From Rhodoferax sp. OV413 (GTDB lineage: Bacteria > Pseudomonadota > Gammaproteobacteria > Pseudomonadales > Pseudohongiellaceae), in contig CALQJO020000015.1 in the NCBI GenBank assembly GCA_943330915.2, forward strand, positions 1-52,587: 52,587 nucleotides of DNA. The letters are read 5' to 3'. How positions within the stretch are numbered: the stretch's first letter is position 1; each line of letters begins with the position of its first letter. The translations under genes were made by a program, and so were the position numbers. This document shows positions 24,066-34,034 of this stretch, piece after piece. The notes under the pieces were generated by a model. That model saw nothing but the letters and a program-made list of their open reading frames with translations, was not told where the DNA came from and ran no database searches.

Positions 24066-26264
24066 TTACTCAGCCAGCCCTCGACGGCGCAGCATGTGGA
24101 TCATGTCCGGTGAGCGCCCCGCAAACTCCTGATAGATCTGCATGGCATCCACGCTGCCACCACGAGCCAACACGGTGTCGCGGAAATGCTGGCCCGCTGC
24201 CCGACTCATACCGCCATTTTCCTTGAACCATTCCACCCCGTCAGCATCCAGCACTTCGCTCCAGATATAGGAGTAATACCCGGCTGAATAACCGCCCATG
24301 ATGTGCGAAAAGTAGGGCAGGCGATAGCGTGGTGGCACCGGTCCATAGTTGAGACCCGCCTCGGTGAGTACCTGCTGTTCAAAGTCGGTCAGTGCTTCCG
24401 CGCTGGGCACCTGATCAGGCGGCAGCTGGTGAAGGGCCTGATCCACGATGGACGATGCTATGTACTCGGTTGTGCCAAATCCCTGGTTAAACTGGCCGGC
24501 TGCCAGGACCTTATCCAGCAGCTGCTGAGGAATGCGTTCACCGGTTTCATAATGCGTGGCATAGTTTTCCAACACCTCGGGCCACGATGTCCACATTTCA
24601 TACACCTGCGAGGGGAATTCAACAAAGTCGCGTGACACGGCAGTGCCTGCAAACAGCGGATAACGCACATCCGTCAGCAGGCCGTGCAGCACATGTCCAA
24701 ATTCATGGAACATGGTGGTGGCTTCGGTGAAACTGATCAGCGTTGGTTCACCCTCAGACGGTTTACTGACGTTCTGATGCATGGCGATCACGGGTGCGCC
24801 GCCGAGCAAACCACTCGGTAATGCATAGTTGCTGGCCCAGGCGCCGCCACGTTTGCTCGGGCGTGCATAAAAGTCAGTGATGACCAGACCCAGCGCTGTG
24901 CCATCGGCGTCAGTGGCTTCCCAGATCTGCACGTCCGGGTGATACAACGGCAGATCGGGCCGTGCTGTAAAGTTGATACCAAAAATCTGGTTTGCCGCAA
25001 AAAACACACCTTTGGTCAGCACATTGTTGAGTTCAAAATACGGGCGCACCTCCGCCTCGTCAAAGGCGTAACGCTCCCGCCGGACTTTCTCGGCATAAAA
25101 CGACCAGTCCCAGGCCGCCATTTCAAAAGGTTGAGCTTCTGTGTTGTTGATCAGCTGCTGAATATCGGCGGCTTCACGCTGCGCGTTGGCAACGGCGACC
25201 GGGGCAATGTCTGCCAGCATGGTATTGACGGCTTCTTTACTGCCAGCGGTTGTCAGTTCAAGACTGAAATCCGCATGTGTGTCGTAACCCAGTAACTGTG
25301 CGCGTTCAGCGCGCAGGCGTGCTGTGTCGGCCACCAGTGCGCGGGTGTCATAGTCATTGTCACGAGTGCCTCGTGCCAGAGAGATGTTGTGAATACGTTC
25401 TCTCAAGGCGCGGTTTTCCAGAGCGCTGAGGATGGGTTGCCCGCTGGTGTTCAACAGCGCCAGCAGATATTTGCCTTCCTGACCGTTTGCGCTGGCGCTG
25501 TTTGCAGCCGCCTCTATCTGTGCTGGTGTCAAGCCGGCCAGTTCCTCGGCGGTGTCAACCAGCACGGCGGAGTCATTCACTTCAGCCAACACATGTTGGT
25601 TAAACAGGGTGCTCATGCGCGCCAGTTCGCCGTTGATCTCTCGCAGACGGTCTTTTTCCGGGGCCGACAGCAACGCGCCAGCGCGCACAAAGTTGGTGTG
25701 ATAACGCTCGAGCAGACGCAATGATTCAGGGTCAAGTCCGAGTTCGGTGCGCTGCTGGTAAACATGGTTAATGCGTGCAAACAGGTCGGCATTCAGGCTG
25801 ATTGCATCGGAATGGGCGGAGAGTAGTGGCGAAAACTCACGCTGAACGGCCTGCAAAGTTGGGTTGGTGTGGGTGCCGGTGATATTGCCAAAAACCCGTT
25901 GTACACGCTGCAGATCTGCGCCGGTGCGCTCTAGCGCAATGATGGTGTTCTCAAAGTTGGCGGTTTCAGTCGTGCTGATGATGGCGTTGACTTCAGCCAT
26001 TTCCAGCTCCATCCCGCGCTGCAATGCCGGCCCAAAGTGCTCATCCCGGATCAGATCAAACGCGGGCAAACCAAAGGGCAATGTGCTTGGCGCAAACAGA
26101 GGGTTCATCATGGTGTCTTGTTCTGCCGAGAGTGTTTCCTGAGGGATTGCTGGTGCAGCCTGCCCGTCAACATCCAGGGTTCCGGCAGTGTTGGGTGACT
26201 CTTGTGAACAGGCACCGAGCACTGCGGACAATCCCAGGGCGGGGATAAGAATTTTATATTTCAC
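24066..26264 (-). CDS. M3 family oligopeptidase, lipoprotein (Dcp-like)
   Basis: 732-residue zinc metallopeptidase of family M3 (peptidyl-dipeptidase Dcp / oligopeptidase A type). Active site H-E-F-G-H in TTMFHEFGHVLHGLL (about residue 517), with downstream family blocks FVEFPSQVYEMW and GGYSAGYYSYIWSEVLDAD. A lipobox (LGAC, Cys19) anchors it to a membrane on the periplasmic side, unlike cytoplasmic enterobacterial Dcp. It follows the POT transporter by 37 bases, so peptide trimming and uptake are probably co-expressed. Confidence 0.93.
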   Translation of the reverse strand: MKYKILIPALGLSAVLGACSQESPNTAGTLDVDGQAAPAIPQETLSAEQDTMMNPLFAPSTLPFGLPAFDLIRDEHFGPALQRGMELEMAEVNAIISTTETANFENTIIALERTGADLQRVQRVFGNITGTHTNPTLQAVQREFSPLLSAHSDAISLNADLFARINHVYQQRTELGLDPESLRLLERYHTNFVRAGALLSAPEKDRLREINGELARMSTLFNQHVLAEVNDSAVLVDTAEELAGLTPAQIEAAANSASANGQEGKYLLALLNTSGQPILSALENRALRERIHNISLARGTRDNDYDTRALVADTARLRAERAQLLGYDTHADFSLELTTAGSKEAVNTMLADIAPVAVANAQREAADIQQLINNTEAQPFEMAAWDWSFYAEKVRRERYAFDEAEVRPYFELNNVLTKGVFFAANQIFGINFTARPDLPLYHPDVQIWEATDADGTALGLVITDFYARPSKRGGAWASNYALPSGLLGGAPVIAMHQNVSKPSEGEPTLISFTEATTMFHEFGHVLHGLLTDVRYPLFAGTAVSRDFVEFPSQVYEMWTSWPEVLENYATHYETGERIPQQLLDKVLAAGQFNQGFGTTEYIASSIVDQALHQLPPDQVPSAEALTDFEQQVLTEAGLNYGPVPPRYRLPYFSHIMGGYSAGYYSYIWSEVLDADGVEWFKENGGMSRAAGQHFRDTVLARGGSVDAMQIYQEFAGRSPDMIHMLRRRGLAE

Positions 26265-26301
26265 GTCTGACTCCTGGATAGTTAACTCAAATTGGATCTG
26301 A

Positions 26302-28029
26302 TCAGTCGGCGTCTTGCATCAGACGCTTGATGACGGGGGAGACGAGCAACATCACCAGCGCAATTGACATGGCGACATATCCGACATTGGTGTAAACCTC
26401 GATATACGTTGCTTTGGCGGCGGCTGTATCGGTCAGTTGACCACCAATGGTATCCGCACCCGTGCCAGCGGCGATGATGCCTGCAAGATAGTTGGACAGG
26501 CCGCTGTACAGAAACCATGCGCCCATGGTCATACCGACTGCGCGCGCCGGGGCCAGTTTGGTGACAGCAGACAGACCTACCGGAGACAGCATCAGCTCGC
26601 CAATGGTATGTATCCAGTAAATCAGGAAAATGAAATACACCGCGGTCATGCCTGCGGCCCCGGACACTTTCATACCGCCAACCAGCGCCAGAAAACCCAG
26701 GCCCGCCATAAATACACCCAGCGCAAATTTTACCGGTGTTGATGGATTTAAACCGCGGCGTGCAAGACTGACCCAACACCAAGCCAGCAGCGGCGCAAAA
26801 ATCACAATAAAGGCGGCGTTTAACGATTGAAACACGGGAGCCGGCACCGAAAAGCCGAACAGACTGCGATCTACCAGTCGATCCGTAAACAGATTCAGCG
26901 ACGAACCGCCTTGTTCAAACAAGGCCCAAAACGGAATCTGCGCCAGAATAAAGTACAGCGCGGCGAGCATACGATTGCGCTCAATGCCTTGCAGGGCAAA
27001 AAACGTATAGCCCAGCAATACCACCAGAATGATGACGCCCAGCATGCCCACATAACCCTGATGCACCAGATGTGCGTTCATCACTAGCAACATGGACACT
27101 GCGATAATGCCCAGTCCGGTGAGATAACACAGGTTTTCCACCGTCAGCGGGCCTAGCACTTTTTCCCGCAGCTTGAGCGCATCCGGCGGTTCCCCGCGAC
27201 CTTCCAGCCAGCTCTGATAGCGCAGAAAAATCACCAGACCCGCAAGCATGCCGATGCCGGCGAGACCAAACCCGTATTTCCAGCCATAGACAATGCCCAG
27301 GTAGCCGCAAAAAATTGATGCCAGGAACGACCCCAGATTGATGCCCATATAAAAAATGGTAAATCCCGAGTCGCGGCGGGTATCCCCGAAGCCATAAAGA
27401 TCGCCCACCATCGTGGAGATATTGGCTTTCAGAAAACCAACTCCAGTGATGATCAGCGCTAACGACAGATAAAGGATATTCAGATACAGCGACTGGGTTT
27501 CAGTGCGCAGGGTGTACTCGGAGACATTGATGGCGGCAGGAAGTCCCAGCGCTGCAGGTTCCGCCACCAACATGGCAGACCCGCCGTCGTTAAAACTGAT
27601 ACGTGACGAAGGTTGTCCTGGCTGGTCTAGTGCAATCACGATCTGGTTGGCATCCCCGCCGCGCCCGTCCAGTGTCAACTGATACTCCGCACCATTAAAA
27701 CTCATGATCTGCCGTGAGCCACTGCCTTCAAACGCCATGCCCAGATGGCCCAGCACCAGCAGGATGGCGCCAAAGGTCACCGCTTTGCGCGATCCCAGAT
27801 AACGGTCGGCAAGCACGCCGCCGATAATCGTCATCACATACACCAGCGCCGTATAAGCCCCATACAACACCGTCGAGCGCTCATCGGAAAACAGGAAGTG
27901 TTGGGTAAGATACAGAATCAACAGACCACGCATACCGTAGTAGGAGAAGCGCTCCCACATTTCTGTCAGGAACAGGATTACCAGGCCGCGGGGATGGCCA
28001 AACAGGGTGTTGTTATTAGCGTGTGTCAT
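26302..28029 (-). CDS. POT/PTR2 proton-dependent oligopeptide transporter
   Basis: 575-residue inner-membrane di/tripeptide-proton symporter of the POT family. TM1 carries the signature E-x-x-E-R-F-x-Y-Y-G (LTEMWERFSYYGMRGLLIL), and the second PTR signature is FTIFYMGINLGSFLA. About 14 hydrophobic segments. An unusual soluble insertion of about 80 residues (roughly 90-175, from EGSGSRQIMSF to TLRTETQSLY) interrupts the first bundle between TM3 and TM4. Start 28029 chosen for AGG six bases upstream; the extra frame upstream lacks similarity. Probable operon with the M3 peptidase. Confidence 0.93.
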   Translation of the reverse strand: MTHANNNTLFGHPRGLVILFLTEMWERFSYYGMRGLLILYLTQHFLFSDERSTVLYGAYTALVYVMTIIGGVLADRYLGSRKAVTFGAILLVLGHLGMAFEGSGSRQIMSFNGAEYQLTLDGRGGDANQIVIALDQPGQPSSRISFNDGGSAMLVAEPAALGLPAAINVSEYTLRTETQSLYLNILYLSLALIITGVGFLKANISTMVGDLYGFGDTRRDSGFTIFYMGINLGSFLASIFCGYLGIVYGWKYGFGLAGIGMLAGLVIFLRYQSWLEGRGEPPDALKLREKVLGPLTVENLCYLTGLGIIAVSMLLVMNAHLVHQGYVGMLGVIILVVLLGYTFFALQGIERNRMLAALYFILAQIPFWALFEQGGSSLNLFTDRLVDRSLFGFSVPAPVFQSLNAAFIVIFAPLLAWCWVSLARRGLNPSTPVKFALGVFMAGLGFLALVGGMKVSGAAGMTAVYFIFLIYWIHTIGELMLSPVGLSAVTKLAPARAVGMTMGAWFLYSGLSNYLAGIIAAGTGADTIGGQLTDTAAAKATYIEVYTNVGYVAMSIALVMLLVSPVIKRLMQDAD

Positions 28030-28112
28030 GGTGAGCCTGCGAAGGTGAGTGCGGTATGACAGAGGCCTCCACCCGCAGGTCACGGAAGGAGGCCCTGATT
28101 AAGCAGAAACAA

Positions 28113-29147
28113 CTATTGGGTGGCAGCCTCGGCTTCGGCCCGCCGCGCGCCGGCCAGAATGCCGGGCATTGCATAATTACCTTCATGGCAGGCGTATTCG
28201 TACATAGGGCCTTCAGTGGCGTGGTAACTCAGTTCTGCAGTCCAAGGCTGGCTGTACAGATTGGCATCTTCGACGGTGAACTGGTAAACCACTTCGGTAT
28301 CGGAATAACGCATAAAGCGCTCGGTAATTTTGCCGTCCGGCGTGATCGGCACTGAACTTTCAGCCATTTGCTGGGGATTGATGTTTACTGTTTCAACCAC
28401 CAGCCACTCGCCTTCGAACCAGCCACGGGAGTCGCCGAACCATTGGTCGAGCTCTGCAGGGCGCTCATTGGCGCGCGCTTCATCGGCACTGGCATACAGT
28501 GGAATGATGCGGGCATCATGATTCATTTCAACCAGAATCATCAGGTGGTCGTCTGTCTGCACAAACTGGTAGGTGCTGTTGTACAGCGTCCCCATCATGC
28601 CGGGGCCGGCAGTATTGCCAAAACCCAGGAAACAACGCTCGGCTAGTGGCAGTGCCTCCGGACCATCGGCGTTGCCCTGACCGGTGACATATCGCGCGCC
28701 GAAACCGCGCTGTATCTGTACCAGGGGTGTTTCAAGGCGGGGTACTCTGCCGGTGGGCGGATCAATCAGGTAGGAGCTGCGGTATTCACCCTTGACCAGG
28801 GCCAGATTTGAGCCCGGATCAATCCAGAAGTCGTTATAACCGCGCAGTCCAAAGTCAAAACTGCCCGCCGGTGGTGCGGTGCCCGGCACCGTAGTTTCAG
28901 GGGCGTTCACTTCTGCAAGCGGCAGACCGGCAACGGAGGTGTTGGCTACTATTTGCGCAGCCTCTTCGGCGGTCACGACCAACTTGTCGACGCCTTGCGG
29001 GCGTTGCAGGCTGGTCAGTGATGCATTGGTCCACAGACCGTTAAGATCTGGCCGCTCTGTACTCTGTGCCACACTGGACGTTGAGGCAATCGCCAGCGAC
29101 AAACCGGCAAGCACAAAACCTGCCGCCAGCTGTTGAGTCATTTTCAT
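28113..29147 (-). CDS. Secreted protein of unknown function, family with 44739-45749
   Basis: 344 residues, signal peptide ending SSVAQ, AGGAG seven bases before the ATG. I know no characterised domain. It is a paralogue of the protein at 44739-45749: shared blocks are GYNDFW, ERCFLGF, MNHDARIIPLY, WFGDSRGWFEGEWLVVET, TERFMRY and MYEYACHEGNY near the C terminus. Predicted beta-rich, periplasmic. One invariant Cys in ERC(F/L) and one in YACHEG could form a disulfide. Members are usually labelled hypothetical; the conserved His, Asp, Arg and Cys residues make an enzyme plausible (inference). Confidence 0.7.
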   Translation of the reverse strand: MKMTQQLAAGFVLAGLSLAIASTSSVAQSTERPDLNGLWTNASLTSLQRPQGVDKLVVTAEEAAQIVANTSVAGLPLAEVNAPETTVPGTAPPAGSFDFGLRGYNDFWIDPGSNLALVKGEYRSSYLIDPPTGRVPRLETPLVQIQRGFGARYVTGQGNADGPEALPLAERCFLGFGNTAGPGMMGTLYNSTYQFVQTDDHLMILVEMNHDARIIPLYASADEARANERPAELDQWFGDSRGWFEGEWLVVETVNINPQQMAESSVPITPDGKITERFMRYSDTEVVYQFTVEDANLYSQPWTAELSYHATEGPMYEYACHEGNYAMPGILAGARRAEAEAATQ

Positions 29148-29230
29148 GTCAGATCTCCTGTTAATAGGTTGTTAATAGCTGCAACGGTATCTTTGTCACA
29201 CGCCCTTGTAAAGTGTCATCAAGCCCGATT

Positions 29231-30454
29231 TCAGAGCCCGTCGCGGTCTCTGAAACCCAGCAAATACAAGATTCCATCCAGGCCCAGGGTTGAAATCGCC
29301 TGTTTGGCCGATTGCTTAACCAATGGTTTGGCACGGAACGCAACACCCAGGCCCGCAATCGATAACATCGGCAGGTCATTGGCGCCATCGCCCACTGCGA
29401 TGGTCTGCTCCAGACTGATGCCTTCGCGCTGAGCCAGTTCACGCAATAAATCCGCTTTACGTTGCCCGTCCACGATCGGTTCTTGCACCTCGCCGGTCAC
29501 CAGACCGTCGCGGACAACCAGGGTGTTGGCATACACATAATCAATGTCCAATTTTTTCTGCAGACGCTCTGCAAAAAAGGTAAATCCGCCAGACAGAATG
29601 GCAGTTTTATAGCCCAGGCGACGCAACTGACTGATCAGCGTTTCAGCGCCTTCTGTCAATCGCAGCGTCGCCGCAATCTGTTCGAGCGTGGACTCAGGCA
29701 GCCCTTTCAGCAGCGACACCCGTTCGCGGAAGCTGGCTTTAAAATCCAGTTCACCCCGCATGGCGCGCTCGGTGATGGCGGACACCTGTTCGCCGACACC
29801 GGCAGCTTTGGCCAGTTCATCAATCACTTCCGCGTCGATCAGTGTAGAGTCCATGTCAAACACCACCAAGCGGCGATTGCGTCTGAAAATGCTGTCCTGC
29901 TGAAAGGCGATATCAACGTTGAGTTGCTGTGCAATGGTGAGAAATTCTGCACGCAGTTGCTCCGGATCCGCGGCTTCTCCGCGTACCGAGAACTCCACGC
30001 AGCCTTTGCCCTGATCGGCGGGAAAACCATCGGGTATGCGGCCAGAGAGCCGATCGATGTGGTCAATATTCAAGCCGTGACGGGCAGTAATGGTGCTGAC
30101 TTTGGCAATGTGATCGGCAGTTACCCGACGTGCTAACAAGGTCACGATGTGTCGGGGTTTGCCTTGCCCGCCCACCCACTGCGCATATTGTTCAGCACTG
30201 ATGGGGGTGAATTTGACTTGCTGATCCAGCTCTGATCCACGCAGCATCACATCATTGAGTACGTCAAGTTTCGTCGCACCGGGCGCAGTTGAGCCGCCCA
30301 TCTCCACCAGAATGCCAAACGACAAGGTGTCATGGATGACCGCCTGGCCGATGTCCAGAATATTGACATCGGAGCGCGCAAGGATACCGGTGATCGCGGC
30401 CGTCAGTCCCGGCCGGTCGGGGCCGGTGATGTTGATCAGGATGATTTCCTTCAC
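29231..30454 (-). CDS. serB: Phosphoserine phosphatase SerB
   Basis: 407 residues, last step of L-serine synthesis (O-phosphoserine to serine), cytoplasmic. Two N-terminal ACT-type domains (ITGPDRPGLTAAITGIL, about 8-90 and 95-180) precede a HAD phosphatase domain with D-x-D-x-T (VFDMDSTLIDAEVIDELA), LSGGFT (motif II region), and VGDGANDLPML (motif III/IV). Start is a GTG at 30454 with GGAGAG nine bases upstream; the longer frame contains a non-family stretch. The double ACT layout is the one seen in Pseudomonas-type SerB. Confidence 0.95.
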   Translation of the reverse strand: MKEIILINITGPDRPGLTAAITGILARSDVNILDIGQAVIHDTLSFGILVEMGGSTAPGATKLDVLNDVMLRGSELDQQVKFTPISAEQYAQWVGGQGKPRHIVTLLARRVTADHIAKVSTITARHGLNIDHIDRLSGRIPDGFPADQGKGCVEFSVRGEAADPEQLRAEFLTIAQQLNVDIAFQQDSIFRRNRRLVVFDMDSTLIDAEVIDELAKAAGVGEQVSAITERAMRGELDFKASFRERVSLLKGLPESTLEQIAATLRLTEGAETLISQLRRLGYKTAILSGGFTFFAERLQKKLDIDYVYANTLVVRDGLVTGEVQEPIVDGQRKADLLRELAQREGISLEQTIAVGDGANDLPMLSIAGLGVAFRAKPLVKQSAKQAISTLGLDGILYLLGFRDRDGL

Positions 30455-30586
30455 GTTTAAATGCTCTCCGTGGTGCCTCGCGGGTGTTTTGCCAGGCCAG
30501 TATTTTGCAAGGTCGGCATTGTACCCGCAAATCATCGCCTTACGTCAGCTCCCAGTGTCGGCAGCGATATCCTTTGCTGGCGCTGA

Positions 30587-31819
30587 TCAAACGCTGAGTG
30601 ACTGTCGGCGCAGTTGCCACAGGCGTGCGGTAATCAGCACATTGCTGATGCCCAGCGCCGACAGCAATAACAGCGAGGGGAAGGGGCCGGCGTCGGCCAA
30701 CAGCCAGGCCACCAGTGCCGGTACCAGGGCCTGCGCCAGCATCGAAGGACGTGCCAGCCGCCCCATGATGCGTGCATAGCGCTCGGTGCCAAACAGGTAA
30801 AGCGGTAATGCACCTTTGGCGATGCTGAAGATGCCATTGCCAGCGCCGTACAGAATAATCGCCAGCGCAGTGATGTCAGCGCCGCTGGCGAGCAGGATCA
30901 GGCCGCAAGCGGTTAATGCCACCGAGATCGTCAGTGTCCATAACGGATGGTGACGCTCGCGGTTGGCAGCTTCCAGCAAACGTCCGGCAACCTGCGCCGG
31001 TCCGATCAGAGCGCCAAGTGCAACCATCTGCTGCAGGCTTAGTTCACGTTCTGATAGCAGTAACAGCAGGTGAACTGACACCAAAGCACCAATGGCCCCG
31101 GCAATCATCAATGTCATCATCACCAGTTGCATCTGCTGTTGCTCAGCATGACTTAACTGAAGAGCTGACGACTTGGCATCCGCATGCACCCGCATCGCCG
31201 GGCGCACACGGGCGGGCAACACCTTGAGAATCAATGGCAGGCATATCAGCATCATTATCGCGGCATAAATCAGGCTGGTGGCTCGCCAGCCTACCTGCTC
31301 CAGCAGCCAGGCAGACAATGGCCAGCAGACCGTGCTGGAAAATCCACCCCACAACGTCAGTGTAGTGATGGCTGAGCGCGCTTTGAGCCCATAGATCTGG
31401 CCCAGCGAGGCAAACGCGGCGTCATACAGCCCGGTACCCATGCCTGCCCCCAGGATCAGCCAGCCGGCCAGATACATCCACAGGTTGACTGACAGCCCCG
31501 TCACCACCAGGCCAAGTGTCAGCAGCACACAGGACACCGATAACACCCAGCGGCCGCCTTTTTTATCAATGCGCTCGCCAACTTTGGGCGACACCAGCCC
31601 GGCCACCACAAGGCCGATGGACAGTGAACCCACGATCCACACCAGCGGCCAGCCGGTGTCGGCTGCAATAGAGGAGCCGAGTATCGCCGGCAGGTAAAAA
31701 GTACTGCCCCAGGCAAAGATCTGCATCACCCCCAGCGCTGATACGATCCAGCGCTTTTTGGGAACGCCTTGAGCGGGCCCCGGCGGTTGCGAGGGCGTTT
31801 CAAGGGCAGTTTGATTCAA
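30587..31819 (-). CDS. MFS transporter
   Basis: 410 residues, 12 predicted membrane segments. Family features: LVSPKVGERIDKKGGRWVL between TM2 and TM3 (the G-x-x-x-D-R/K-x-G-R-R type motif A) and LGAGMGTGLYDAAFASLGQIYG in TM4-TM5, typical of a group of MFS carriers often found in proteobacteria. Substrate unknown. Divergent from the amidohydrolase gene across a 257-base gap that holds a dyad CTGTA-GCGGT-TACAG (31877-31891), 58 bases before the MFS start, a possible operator. Confidence 0.88.
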   Translation of the reverse strand: MNQTALETPSQPPGPAQGVPKKRWIVSALGVMQIFAWGSTFYLPAILGSSIAADTGWPLVWIVGSLSIGLVVAGLVSPKVGERIDKKGGRWVLSVSCVLLTLGLVVTGLSVNLWMYLAGWLILGAGMGTGLYDAAFASLGQIYGLKARSAITTLTLWGGFSSTVCWPLSAWLLEQVGWRATSLIYAAIMMLICLPLILKVLPARVRPAMRVHADAKSSALQLSHAEQQQMQLVMMTLMIAGAIGALVSVHLLLLLSERELSLQQMVALGALIGPAQVAGRLLEAANRERHHPLWTLTISVALTACGLILLASGADITALAIILYGAGNGIFSIAKGALPLYLFGTERYARIMGRLARPSMLAQALVPALVAWLLADAGPFPSLLLLSALGISNVLITARLWQLRRQSLSV

Positions 31820-32003
31820 GTTGCAGCAGCCATGGACAGAGATCGGTGGAGATTTTGGGCATATTCCTTGCGTTTACTGTAGCGGTTACAGCGCTTGGGG
31901 GGCAAGCTCATCGGGTAATAAACACCGGTGGCGCCGGTCATGCAACCCATCTGCCAGCTGCCATCTGCCGGGTCAGGCAAGCTTTAAGTGGTTGATTCGG
32001 ATG

Positions 32004-32032
32004 CTTACAGCATAGAAATGAGTCGGTATACT
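32004..32032 (+). promoter_or_regulatory. Sigma70-like promoter of the amidohydrolase gene
   Basis: CTTACA (32004-32009), 17-base spacer, TATACT (32027-32032), i.e. four of six and five of six matches to consensus. Transcription would start near 32039, about 38 bases before the chosen ATG. Confidence 0.5.
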
Positions 32033-32076
32033 CGCTTGCCCGACTCCAGCAAAAGCTCATGCACAGGAAAACCATA

Positions 32077-33831
32077 ATGAAAATCCATGACAACAAAATG
32101 ATTTACGTGTTTGCGCTTGGTTTGCTGGCAGCCGCCTGCAGCGATCCGGCGACAACCCCGGCCGACCCGGCAGCAGTATCCACGGCAACTTCAGCAGCTC
32201 CATCCGCAACAGATGCCGCCTGTCAGGACGCTGATCTGGTTCTGCACAACACCACCATTTACACCGCCAATGACGCCCAGTGGACAGCCGAAGCTGTCGC
32301 GGCGCTTGACGGTCGTATTGTGTTTGTCGGCAGCAATGCCGATGCCGCCGCTTATATGTGTGGTGATGCACAAATTATGGATATGGCCGGAAATACGGTG
32401 TACGCCGGTTTTGCAGACAGCCATCAGCACCTGGAAGGTGTAGGTCGCCGTACCAAAACGCTCAGTCTGTTTGGCATCCCCACGCTGCAAGGCACGGTGG
32501 ACAGAATTGAAGAATGGGCTGCAACTATTCCGGAAGGTGAGTGGATTCAGGGTCGTGGCTGGATCGAGCGCGAGTGGACCGATGAACAGCGCTTTCTGAA
32601 CAAAGCCGACGTGGATGCGTTCTCCCAAAACAAACCTTTGTATATGCCCCGTGCGGATGGCGTCTCAGCGCTGGTGAATTCCAAAGCGCTGGAACTGGCA
32701 GGTGTGACACGTGAAACGCCCGACCCCGAAGGCGGCCGATTTGAGCGGGACATTGATGGTAACCCCACCGGTTATGTGCTCGCCAACGCCATGAATGTAT
32801 TCCGCGACATTCTGCCGCCGGAAACCGATGAGTATCTCAAAGACAATCTGCTGCGTGGCATGCAGGCCAATGCCTCCATGGGATGGACGCAAACACACGA
32901 CGCTGGTATGTCCTTGCGGCTGGTTGATCTACTCAAAGAGCTGCACGCCGAAGGCGAGATGGCGCATCGGGTGTATGCCGCCGTGCCAATTGCAGAAGCC
33001 AACGAGTTTATCCGCCGTGGCCGCGAAAAGACCGACGACGATATGTTTGATGTGCGGGGTATCAAGGTTTTTATTGACGGCACCCTTGGCTCTCGCGGCG
33101 CAGCCTTGATCGAAAACTATTCTGATGCCGACCATAACGGATTTATGAACCGCACCACCAAAGAAGAGCTGGTGCCGGTGTTGCACGCCTCCCTGCAACA
33201 GGGTTTCCAGATCATGACCCACGTGATTGGTGACCGCGCCGTGCGCACACTGCTGGACTGGTATCAGGAGGCGTGGGATGCCGTGCCACAGGATCAGTGG
33301 ATCAGCACCGATCTGCGCTGGCGCATGGAACACGCACAGATTATTCCGCCCAGTGACCAGCAACGGTTTGTGACCATGAATGTGTTGCCGTCCATGCAGC
33401 CCAGCCACGGCATTGGCGACCTCAACTTCGCGCCGGATCGTCTGGGCGCTGACCGATTGGGTTACGCCTACCCCTGGCAGCAGCTGGTGGATCGCGGGCT
33501 GATGATACTGGGTGGCTCGGATGCGCCGGTGGAAGTGGGTGATCCGCGCATCGAGTTTTATGCTGCTATTGAGCGCAAACGTCTGGACGGCACCGATGGC
33601 GCGGGCTGGCATCCGGAGCTGGCGGTGTCACGTGAATCAGCGCTGAAGATGTTCACCATCTGGGCGGCGCACGGGTCTTTCCAGGAAAACCTGCGCGGCT
33701 CTGTTGAAGTAGGCAAATATGCCGATTTCAGTATCTTCAACCGCGACTTTATGACGGTGGCACCGCAGGACATCCTGACGTCTGAAAACGTGATGACGAT
33801 TGTGGGTGGTGAGATTACTTACCGCAGATGA
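32077..33831 (+). CDS. Amidohydrolase family 3 (YtcJ-like) lipoprotein
   Basis: 584 residues, metal-dependent amidohydrolase superfamily. AGGAAA lies eight bases before the ATG at 32077, which opens a lipoprotein signal with lipobox LAAAC (Cys19), followed by an Ala/Pro/Thr-rich linker. Family blocks: GNTVYAGFADSHQHLEGVG with the H-x-H metal site, IKVFIDGTLGSRGAALIENY, MTHVIGDRA, RMEHAQII, and LGGSDAPVEVGDPRIEFYAA with the metal-ligand Asp. YtcJ-like enzymes have no proven natural substrate; amide or carbamate bond hydrolysis is expected. Two structured repeats follow the stop. Confidence 0.9.
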   Translation: MKIHDNKMIYVFALGLLAAACSDPATTPADPAAVSTATSAAPSATDAACQDADLVLHNTTIYTANDAQWTAEAVAALDGRIVFVGSNADAAAYMCGDAQIMDMAGNTVYAGFADSHQHLEGVGRRTKTLSLFGIPTLQGTVDRIEEWAATIPEGEWIQGRGWIEREWTDEQRFLNKADVDAFSQNKPLYMPRADGVSALVNSKALELAGVTRETPDPEGGRFERDIDGNPTGYVLANAMNVFRDILPPETDEYLKDNLLRGMQANASMGWTQTHDAGMSLRLVDLLKELHAEGEMAHRVYAAVPIAEANEFIRRGREKTDDDMFDVRGIKVFIDGTLGSRGAALIENYSDADHNGFMNRTTKEELVPVLHASLQQGFQIMTHVIGDRAVRTLLDWYQEAWDAVPQDQWISTDLRWRMEHAQIIPPSDQQRFVTMNVLPSMQPSHGIGDLNFAPDRLGADRLGYAYPWQQLVDRGLMILGGSDAPVEVGDPRIEFYAAIERKRLDGTDGAGWHPELAVSRESALKMFTIWAAHGSFQENLRGSVEVGKYADFSIFNRDFMTVAPQDILTSENVMTIVGGEITYRR

Positions 33832-33892
33832 TGTGCTTGCGCTCAGCGGACAGCGGGAGCGGCAGTCGTTCAACAGCCGCTGGCAGTGCCCG

Positions 33893-33977
33893 GAGCGCAA
33901 CGAACAGCGGGAGGTTCCTCAGGACGACGCTGCGCGTCTTATTGTCCTTCGCTCTCCTCCCGCTATCCGTTGCGCTC
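33893..33977 (-). repeat. Structured intergenic element, copy D1
   Basis: 22-base arms (33893-33914 and 33956-33977) with two mismatches. Core on the minus strand: AGAGCGA, helix AGGAC/GTCCT, AATAA (A for C at the fourth position), terminal helix GACGC-GCA-GCGTC, GAGGAA. Just upstream (33843-33860) lies a partial duplicate of the outer arm, GCTCAGCGGACAGCGGGA, without a core. Confidence 0.9.
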
Positions 33978-34034
33978 TGCAGCGGACTGTAAGCTGGATT
34001 GAAACGCATTGGCAGCGTCCACCAGCAGCGCCGG

